From positions 1 to 5,651 of the forward strand of contig JAGCQO010000188.1 of assembly GCA_017965125.1 (NCBI GenBank): a stretch of DNA of 5,651 nucleotides, written 5' to 3'. Origin of the DNA: Paludibacteraceae bacterium (GTDB taxonomy: Bacteria; Bacteroidota; Bacteroidia; Bacteroidales; Paludibacteraceae). The notes under the pieces are model-generated. The model was not told the origin of the DNA. It saw only the letters and a list, made by a program, of their open reading frames with translations, and made no database searches. The translations under genes were made by a program, and so were the position numbers. Positions 1 through 4,742 of this stretch are shown one piece after another (the first letter of the stretch is position 1; each line of letters opens with the position of its first letter).

Positions 1-796
1 GCATGAATATCACCGAAACGATGGTGAATATCTTGATTATCTTGTTCTGCTGGATGTTTACGAGACCGAGGAACGTGTCTTGCAAGTAGTCCAGACGGTC
101 GAAACTGAAGTTCGTGTGCTCTATGAGCGAGTTGATGTCCTTGATTATCATGGTGAGCTTCGGCTTGAGGTCGCGAGGGAACAGGTCGCTGCGCAGCATG
201 TTGCTCACCACGCGCTGCTTGTCGATGATGTTCTCACGTATCAGCATTGTCTTTTCCTGCAACTCCTTGATGTTGATAAGCATATCGTCGTCAACATCCT
301 CCTCTTTCAATGTTGAGGAAAGGGTTGAAATGTAAGACGTGATGTCCTCGATGACGTCGGCGTCCAGCTCGATTCGCGTCTCCAGGAGCGAGGCCAGCAC
401 ATGGTAGCCCGACTCGTACATCTTCGGGTTGGCGTAGATGCGCCTTACGGTCTCGTGGAACGCCTTTAGGTTGGCGTATCGCACGGAGACGAGGATGTTG
501 TTCTTGAGTATGAATGATACTGGCTCCATCTGATAGTCGTCCTGCATGAAATGCGAGTTGGCCACGATGGTGTCCTCGGTCTGTATATATCGTGCGGAAA
601 GCTCGATTTCCTCGATTTCCTCCTCTTCCTGGATGTAGATTTTAAGGAATTCCTCGAGCTGGTCCTCCACTTGGTCGGCAACGTCGTTGAGGTCAATCCA
701 GATGAATTTCGACAACGGGATGACCTTAAGCAACTCTATGTTGCGTGACATCTTTATTTTTCCTTCGTCCTTGTAGAACAATTTCAGTTCAGACAT
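1..796 (-). CDS. corA: CorA-family Mg2+/divalent cation transporter, N-terminal 265 residues (runs off left edge)
   Basis: The minus strand is open from an ATG at 794-796 to the window edge, giving 265 codons with no stop. The product starts MSELKLFYKDEGKIKMSRNI. What is visible is the soluble cytoplasmic part of a CorA channel: an acidic stretch (about residues 55-65, IQEEEEIEEIE), then long charged helices (about 140-240). It reaches the family's characteristic run into the first membrane helix, YLQDTFLGLVNIQQNKI followed by IKIFTIVSVIFM (residues about 237-265). The pore signature GMN and the two membrane helices should lie just past the edge. CorA proteins are pentameric inner-membrane channels for Mg2+ (sometimes Co2+ or Ni2+), gated by cytoplasmic Mg2+. 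The gene lies 152 bp downstream of rsmA on the same strand, so cotranscription is possible, but no perfect promoter or terminator is visible between them. The family call is firm; ion specificity is inferred. Confidence 0.9.
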   Translation of the reverse strand, partial: MSELKLFYKDEGKIKMSRNIELLKVIPLSKFIWIDLNDVADQVEDQLEEFLKIYIQEEEEIEEIELSARYIQTEDTIVANSHFMQDDYQMEPVSFILKNNILVSVRYANLKAFHETVRRIYANPKMYESGYHVLASLLETRIELDADVIEDITSYISTLSSTLKEEDVDDDMLINIKELQEKTMLIRENIIDKQRVVSNMLRSDLFPRDLKPKLTMIIKDINSLIEHTNFSFDRLDYLQDTFLGLVNIQQNKIIKIFTIVSVIFM

Positions 797-948
797 TTTA
801 TTACGCTTTTATGAGGTTTGTTTATCTGCGTGGATTTTGTTCACACGCTTTATTCACTCACGGGAAACACATTCGGCGTATCCCAAAGTCTGGAGGCTGC
901 GCTTTTTCTTATCGCCTGCACAACACTATTCCAGCCGTTTTTTAGGCA
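797..948 (-). other. Intergenic region between rsmA and corA
   Basis: This 152-bp spacer lies between the rsmA stop and the corA start, both on the minus strand. I find no perfect TAnnTTTG box on the minus strand; the closest is AGACTTTG (883-890 read in reverse). I find no GC-rich hairpin followed by a T-run that would be a convincing rsmA terminator. The last bases before the corA start are A/T-rich (GCGTAATAAA), like other starts in this window. Either corA is read through from rsmA or its promoter is too degenerate to call by eye. Confidence 0.5.
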
Positions 949-1743
949 TCAAAGCGGAGGGTTGTCGGCTTGGCGGCTCGCCACGTAGTTCGTAAGCTGA
1001 ACGAAGTCCTCCACTCCTAATTGTTCGGGTCGGTAGTCCAGAATCTTAGGCTCGTCGGTCGCGTCTTTCTTCTGCAGGAGCGGTTTCAACGAGTTACGCA
1101 GCTGTTTGCGTCGCTGGTTGAACGCCGTCTTCACGACAGAGAAGAAGAGTTTCTCATCACAGTCGAGCGACTTGCGCGAGTTGCGCTTCAGCCTGATGAC
1201 AGCCGACTTGACCTTCGGCGGAGGGGCGAAAACGTTTTCGTTCACAGTGAAGAGATACTCGATGTCGTAGTAGGCCTGAAGCAGCACGCTGAGTATGCCG
1301 TATGTGCGCGAACCCGGAGGCTCTGCCAAGCGCTCAGCCACTTCTTTCTGTATCATGCCCACCACTTGCGGAACGAGGTCTCTGTATTCAAGCACCTTGA
1401 AGAAAATCTGGCTTGATATGTTGTATGGAAAATTACCTATGATGCACAGTCCGTCTGGAAAGTCCTGATTGAGTCTCATTCTGAGGAAATCGCCCTCGAT
1501 GACTCTCAACTCCGGATAATGCTCGTTGAGGTAGGCAACCGATTCTTTGTCTATCTCTACAACCTTGAAATCTGCGTTAGGATTTGAAATCAGATACTTC
1601 GTGAGGACTCCCATGCCAGGTCCGATTTCGAGCACAGGGGTTCTCTCCGACAGTTCCAGACTATCGGCAATACGTCGAGCAATCCCCTCGTCCTTGAGGA
1701 AGTGCTGACCCAAGCTCTTCTTTGCTCTTACTTGAGTTATCAT
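949..1743 (-). CDS. rsmA: 16S rRNA (adenine1518-N6/adenine1519-N6)-dimethyltransferase RsmA/KsgA
   Basis: This 264-residue protein has the usual length for RsmA. The enzyme transfers four methyl groups from S-adenosylmethionine to two adjacent adenines in the helix 45 loop of 16S rRNA, late in 30S assembly. Motifs in order: KKSLGQHFL (8-16), the N-terminal family signature; EIGPGMGVLT (39-48), the SAM-binding glycine loop; VVEID (61-65), the acidic residue for the SAM ribose; EGDFLR (83-88), the adenine-binding Asp; NFPYNISSQI (104-113), the catalytic N-[LIF]-P-Y motif; FAPPPKVKSAV (172-182); and FNQRRKQLRNSL (208-219) in the C-terminal domain. The ATG at 1741-1743 gives the expected short N-terminus before KKSLGQHFL, and no in-frame upstream ATG competes. 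Transcription probably starts near 1850 from the promoter at 1857-1888, leaving a leader of about 105 nt. Loss of this enzyme in other bacteria gives kasugamycin resistance. Confidence 0.97.
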   Translation of the reverse strand: MITQVRAKKSLGQHFLKDEGIARRIADSLELSERTPVLEIGPGMGVLTKYLISNPNADFKVVEIDKESVAYLNEHYPELRVIEGDFLRMRLNQDFPDGLCIIGNFPYNISSQIFFKVLEYRDLVPQVVGMIQKEVAERLAEPPGSRTYGILSVLLQAYYDIEYLFTVNENVFAPPPKVKSAVIRLKRNSRKSLDCDEKLFFSVVKTAFNQRRKQLRNSLKPLLQKKDATDEPKILDYRPEQLGVEDFVQLTNYVASRQADNPPL

Positions 1744-1831
1744 TACTTCGCGGCAAACCTGCGTCGTCTGACATATTGCTCTTAATTTAGTTTAACTGAT
1801 AAAACGATGTACAAAATATTCGCAAAAGGAT

Positions 1832-1839
1832 TAATTTTG
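1832..1839 (+). promoter_or_regulatory. Candidate -7 element for the GtrA-family gene
   Basis: TAATTTTG matches TAnnTTTG exactly and points towards the GtrA-family gene, whose start lies 88 bp beyond it. The expected -33 position (about 1808-1812) has no TTTG, so support is only half a promoter. The box is embedded in an inverted repeat, GCAAAA (1822-1827) and TTTTGC (1835-1840), spaced by 7 nt, so a regulator could cover it. It lies downstream of the predicted rsmA transcription start, so the two transcripts would overlap. Confidence 0.35.
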
Positions 1840-1856
1840 CATTCGTTTGAAGAACA

Positions 1857-1888
1857 CAAAAGTAACTCATTCTTTTTAAACATACAAA
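1857..1888 (-). promoter_or_regulatory. Bacteroidota-type promoter for rsmA
   Basis: Read on the minus strand, this is TTTG (1888-1885), a 20-bp spacer, then TACTTTTG (1864-1857). That matches the Bacteroidota primary sigma consensus TTTG / 19-21 bp / TAnnTTTG at every fixed base. It points towards rsmA, with a predicted transcription start near 1850. It is the only site in the window where both elements are perfect. Confidence 0.7.
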
Positions 1889-1926
1889 CAGACGGAATTT
1901 TTTGACTTTTTGAACACGTTTTCACA

Positions 1927-2445
1927 GTGAACCCGCTTGACAGACTCATAATATCAATCATCGACTTCTTCTACCCTCCTTTCAAAAGGGTAATCTCGCT
2001 CGAGATATTCAGATACGGAGCATGCGGCGGCGCAAACGTCGTGTTCGACTGGGTTCTGTACTTTGTGCTTTACAACTTCGTCATCAGGCACCAGAACGTG
2101 GATCTCGGCATCGTGACTCTGTCGCCGCACATCGCCGCGCTTGCCTTCTCGTTCCCTATCTCGCTGATGACAGGTTTCTACCTGGCAAGGCACATTTCGT
2201 TCCGCACATCCAAACTCAAGAAGCACACCCAGCTGTGGAGATACCTCTCGGTCGTGGGTTTGAATATCCTCATTAACTATCTGTGCTTGAAGCTCTTCGT
2301 CGATGTAATGGGCATTTACCCGACGCCATCAAAGATGATAACAACAGCCATAACGACTGTGTTCTCGTTCCTCGCGCAGAAGAATTTCTCGTTTAAGACA
2401 GGAAGGGTCAGCCACGAAGAGCAGAGTCAACCTCAAGAGCAGTAG
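1927..2445 (+). CDS. GtrA-family four-helix membrane protein
   Basis: This 172-residue protein has four hydrophobic segments, at about residues 30-53, 67-88, 104-125 and 136-155. The hallmark GtrA pattern, an aromatic-Leu...basic...Phe element at the end of a helix, appears twice: YLARHISFR (85-93) and FLAQKNFSFK (148-157). The family includes GtrA of phage serotype-conversion systems, thought to flip undecaprenyl-phosphate-glucose, and many proteins tied to cell-surface polysaccharides. No glycosyltransferase neighbour is visible here, so the substrate is unknown. The start is GTG at 1927: the frame is closed by TGA at 1903-1905 and holds no ATG before it. Beginning 29 residues ahead of the first helix fits the family. 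The 3' end overlaps the convergent dihydropteroate synthase gene by 38 bp, so the hydrophilic tail (about 158-172, rich in Gln/Glu) is encoded opposite the synthase C-terminus. Confidence 0.88.
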   Translation: MNPLDRLIISIIDFFYPPFKRVISLEIFRYGACGGANVVFDWVLYFVLYNFVIRHQNVDLGIVTLSPHIAALAFSFPISLMTGFYLARHISFRTSKLKKHTQLWRYLSVVGLNILINYLCLKLFVDVMGIYPTPSKMITTAITTVFSFLAQKNFSFKTGRVSHEEQSQPQEQ

Positions 2446-3247
2446 CCAAAGACTTGACATCGTGGGTTCTGAGCCAGTCGGCACCGGACTGCGCGGCGAA
2501 AAGCTCGGCAGCAAGAGTAGCCGACGAACGCCTTTGAGCCAACGGCAGCGACTTGTCGGCGTCGCATGACGAGATGTTAGCCAGGAACGATTTGCGTGAC
2601 AGGGCTATCATGACCGGCAAGGAGAACTCCGACCTTATCCTTTCGACATTGCGCAGCACATAAACCGACGTCTCCGGATTCGACCCGAGGAAGTTGCCCA
2701 TGCCCGGGTCAAGGATTATCCTTTCCTCCCGCACGCCAGCCGAGACGAGCGCCTCGATGCGTTCACTGAAATAGCTCATCATGGAGTCGAACACCGCCAC
2801 AGGGTCGGTCACAACCTCGGTGGCGAAGCCCATGCGCTGAACGCTGTGCATCAGTATCAAGTGCGCATCGCTGTCAGCGAGGTCGGCGTAAACCTCGGGG
2901 AAGGGGAAGCCCTGGATGTCGTTGATGCAGTCCACAAGCCCCGACTTCAGGCACCAGCGCTGAACCTCCGGCTTGAACGTATCGACCGACACAGCCATGC
3001 CACGACGCTTCAGTTCCGGCAACACGGCCTCCAAACGCGAAATCTCGGTCTCGGCACTCACGGGCGACGACGCCACGTTGCTCGAAGCCGCGCCCACGTC
3101 TATCATAGCCGCGCCTGATGCCCACATCTCCTCGGCGTGAGCCACAGCCTTGGCCGGCTCCAGAAAGTCCTGACCGTCGGAGAAACTGTCTGTTGTCACG
3201 TTCAAGATTCCGAGAATCCTCGGGCTGCCGTTTCGTATCTCGTTCAT
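2408..3247 (-). CDS. folP: Dihydropteroate synthase, Sul-like variant
   Basis: Dihydropteroate synthase joins 6-hydroxymethyl-dihydropterin pyrophosphate to p-aminobenzoate in the cytoplasm for folate synthesis, and is the target of sulfonamides. This 279-residue protein keeps the TIM-barrel motifs: GILNVTTDSFSDG (13-25), SVDTF (87-91), INDIQGFP (108-115), LMH (132-134), LDPGMG (179-184), LSRKSF (216-221) and RTHDV (260-264). Several blocks differ from standard FolP and match Sul1/Sul2-type enzymes as I remember them. The pterin/pABA loop is VGAASSN...PVS instead of GGES(T)RPGA. KPEVQRW, NDIQGFP and MHSVQRMGFAT resemble Sul1 QPETQRY, NDIQGFP and MHSAQRDGIAT. DPGMGNFLG resembles Sul1 DPGMGFFLS, and TLAAELFA resembles Sul1 SLAAELHA. 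Residue 185 is Asn where Sul1 has Phe178. The ATG (3245-3247) directly follows the helicase stop codon, implying coexpression. Catalytic residues look intact, so activity is likely; resistance is not shown. Confidence 0.92.
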   Translation of the reverse strand: MNEIRNGSPRILGILNVTTDSFSDGQDFLEPAKAVAHAEEMWASGAAMIDVGAASSNVASSPVSAETEISRLEAVLPELKRRGMAVSVDTFKPEVQRWCLKSGLVDCINDIQGFPFPEVYADLADSDAHLILMHSVQRMGFATEVVTDPVAVFDSMMSYFSERIEALVSAGVREERIILDPGMGNFLGSNPETSVYVLRNVERIRSEFSLPVMIALSRKSFLANISSCDADKSLPLAQRRSSATLAAELFAAQSGADWLRTHDVKSLATALEVDSALRG

Positions 3248-4519
3248 TTACTGCTGCTTGTTCTGGTTACGCCTTTGGTTGTCGCCGCGCTTGCCGCCAC
3301 GTCTGTTGCCGCCGTGACCACGACGACGGGAGTTACGCTGGCCGTTAGGGCGTTTTGAGCCATGCTGCTCAGGATTCCACGCCGGACCTTCGCCCAGACC
3401 TTCGGGCAGAGGCAGACGAGGCACTTGCATCTCGATAAGGTCCTCGATGCTCTTCATGCGTGCCATGTCGCGCGGATTGATGAGCGTGTAGGCGTCGCCG
3501 GTGGAGTTGGCGCGCGCTGTTCGTCCGATGCGGTGGACGTAGTCCTCGGCGTCGCGTGGCGCGTCGTAGTTAATGACCATCTCGATGCCCTTGATGTCGA
3601 TGCCACGGCTCATGATGTCGGTAGCCACAAGCACACGCACCCTCTTGGCACGGAACTGCATCAGAGCCTCCTCGCGCTGGCTTTGGTCGAGGTCGGACGA
3701 AATGCCCAAAGCCTTGATGCCATGCTGGCGCAGCGACTGCACAATCTCCCTGACCATGACCTTAGCGGAAGTGAAGACAATTATGCTTGAGAAGTCCTTG
3801 TTCACGTCGAGGATATGACGCAGGACCGCGTTTTTCTGGTTGTCATAGACGAGGTAAACGTTCTGGTTCACTCCCTCAGCCGGCTTTGCGATGCCGAGGT
3901 TTATCTCCATCGGGTTGCGGAGAATCTTGCGTGCGAGCGAGCGAATCTTCGGAGCCATGGTCGCCGAGAACATGAGTGTCTCACGCTCCTTCGGCAGGAT
4001 GGAAACAATCTTCAGGATGTCGTCCACGAAGCCCATGTCGAGCATCTTGTCGGCCTCGTCGAGAATCAGGTGCTTCACGTGCTTGAAGTTGACGTAGCCC
4101 TGAGCCATATGGGAGATGAGTCTGCCCGGAGTGGCCACGATGATGTCGCGTCCGTCACGCAAGGCGCGTTCCTGCTCGGCGTAGATGATGCCGTTGCCTC
4201 CGCCGTAGATGGCTATCGAGCCGACGGAAATGTAGTAGGACAGCCCCTGTATCTGCTGGTCTATCCGTATGGCAAGCTCGCGTGTAGGCACAAGGATGAG
4301 CGTGTTGGTGTGCGAATCCTGCTTGTTGGCCAATTTGTGCAACACAGGCAGCACGAAAGCCGCCGTCTTGCCGGTTCCCGTCTGCGCGCAAGCTATAAGG
4401 TCGCGGTCGGAGAGGACGGCAGGTATGGCCTGTTCCTGAATCGGCGTAGCCTCATCAAAACCCATATATTCCAAAGCCTCGAGAATGTTCTCGTCGAGAC
4501 CCATGTCTTTAAATTTCAT
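3248..4519 (-). CDS. DEAD-box ATP-dependent RNA helicase, RhlE-like
   Basis: This complete 423-residue helicase unwinds RNA or remodels RNA-protein complexes using ATP, typically in ribosome assembly, mRNA decay or cold adaptation. Both RecA-like domains are intact. Q motif: F3 and TPIQEQAIP (25-33). Motif I: AQTGTGKT (45-52). Ia: PTRELA (78-83). Ib: TPGR (130-133). II: DEAD (154-157). III: SAT (185-187). IV: IIVFTSA (246-252). V: VLVATDIMSRGID (296-308). VI: HRIGRTAR (329-336). After about residue 386 comes a disordered tail rich in Arg, Gly, Asn and Gln, with RRR and RGG runs, a common RNA-binding extension. The start ATG (4517-4519) places the Q motif as expected. The stop TAA (3248-3250) abuts the folP ATG with no spacer. 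The gene is divergent from leuS across 223 bp. The subgroup (RhlE rather than CsdA or SrmB) is inferred from size and tail. Confidence 0.96.
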   Translation of the reverse strand: MKFKDMGLDENILEALEYMGFDEATPIQEQAIPAVLSDRDLIACAQTGTGKTAAFVLPVLHKLANKQDSHTNTLILVPTRELAIRIDQQIQGLSYYISVGSIAIYGGGNGIIYAEQERALRDGRDIIVATPGRLISHMAQGYVNFKHVKHLILDEADKMLDMGFVDDILKIVSILPKERETLMFSATMAPKIRSLARKILRNPMEINLGIAKPAEGVNQNVYLVYDNQKNAVLRHILDVNKDFSSIIVFTSAKVMVREIVQSLRQHGIKALGISSDLDQSQREEALMQFRAKRVRVLVATDIMSRGIDIKGIEMVINYDAPRDAEDYVHRIGRTARANSTGDAYTLINPRDMARMKSIEDLIEMQVPRLPLPEGLGEGPAWNPEQHGSKRPNGQRNSRRRGHGGNRRGGKRGDNQRRNQNKQQ

Positions 4520-4606
4520 AACTTATAAATGTTTATATTTTCAAAAGAAAAGCATCGCCAAGAAAGCATCATGTGCAAATAAATCCCCCACGGCGAACAA
4601 ATCCCT

Positions 4607-4614
4607 CAAAGGTA
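4607..4614 (-). promoter_or_regulatory. Candidate -7 element for the helicase-folP operon
   Basis: Read on the minus strand this is TACCTTTG, an exact TAnnTTTG match, about 88 bp before the helicase start. The predicted transcription start is near 4600, leaving a leader of about 80 nt. The expected -33 position (about 4634-4638) has no TTTG on the minus strand, so only half the promoter is supported. It would serve both helicase and folP, since no promoter space exists between them. Confidence 0.35.
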
Positions 4615-4637
4615 CAGAAAAATAAGTTTTAAAGACG

Positions 4638-4645
4638 TATATTTG
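4638..4645 (+). promoter_or_regulatory. Candidate -7 element for leuS
   Basis: TATATTTG matches TAnnTTTG exactly and points towards leuS, 97 bp before its start codon. The predicted transcription start is about 4650-4652, just ahead of the hairpin at 4655-4687. No TTTG is found at the expected -33 position (about 4613-4618). The element lies 23 bp from the opposing helicase -7 box, so each promoter's -33 region would fall on the other's -7 region. Confidence 0.35.
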
Positions 4646-4652
4646 TATTTTT

Positions 4653-4730
4653 ATGGCAATCCGGACCTTCTGCCGAAGCGGAAAGCCTTGCTGTAACACA
4701 CTAAGAACGAATAAAACAAAAGCAACATAG
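4653..4730 (+). other. Candidate 25-codon leader ORF upstream of leuS
   Basis: An ATG at 4653-4655 opens a frame of 25 codons ending in TAG at 4728-4730, 12 bp before the leuS start. The peptide would begin MAIRTFCRSGKPCCN and has three Cys and several Arg/Lys. It has a single Leu, encoded CTA at 4701-4703, so it is not a classical leucine-run attenuator peptide. No Shine-Dalgarno sequence is visible, and if the -7 box at 4638-4645 is used the transcript would begin almost at its ATG. It may well be a chance frame. Confidence 0.15.
4655..4687 (+). promoter_or_regulatory. Imperfect hairpin in the leuS 5' leader
   Basis: Three nested inverted segments can pair: GGC (4655-4657) with GCC (4685-4687), TCCG (4660-4663) with CGGA (4679-4682), and TTC (4668-4670) with GAA (4675-4677) closing a TGCC loop. 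A symmetric AA/AA internal loop separates the first two stems; an asymmetric GACC/G loop separates the last two. This GC-rich island sits in an otherwise A/T-rich leader near the predicted 5' end of the leuS mRNA. No T-run follows, so it is not an intrinsic terminator. A role in mRNA stability or in control of leuS is possible but not shown. Confidence 0.35.
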
Positions 4731-4742
4731 GACAAAAACAAG

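Noticed and set aside
80..335. Short plus-strand frames at the left edge
   Set aside because: They are antisense shadows of the corA reading frame, which is open throughout and carries family motifs.
745..945. 66-codon plus-strand frame in the corA-rsmA spacer
   Set aside because: It overlaps the corA start in antisense, has no family resemblance, and has no promoter pointing at it.
931..951. GCC/GGC pair flanking a T-run just after rsmA
   Set aside because: A 3-bp stem with the T/A run in the loop cannot act as an intrinsic terminator.
1021..1416. 131-codon open frame opposite rsmA
   Set aside because: Antisense to an intact rsmA. The composition (Arg, Val, Leu, His rich) is that of a shadow frame.
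2466..2490. CAGTC/GACTG inverted repeat as a terminator for the GtrA-family gene
   Set aside because: Only a 5-bp stem, inside the folP coding sequence, with no T-run after it. Probably chance.
2408..3247. Calling this gene an acquired sul resistance gene on a mobile element
   Set aside because: No integron, insertion sequence or transposase is visible. Base usage looks like its neighbours by eye, and the residue matching Sul1 Phe178 is Asn. Resemblance alone does not show resistance.
3815..4528. 237-codon open frame on the plus strand opposite the helicase gene
   Set aside because: It lies wholly antisense to a helicase with every motif intact, is rich in Val/His/Leu/Glu as expected from reverse reading, and matches no family I recognise.
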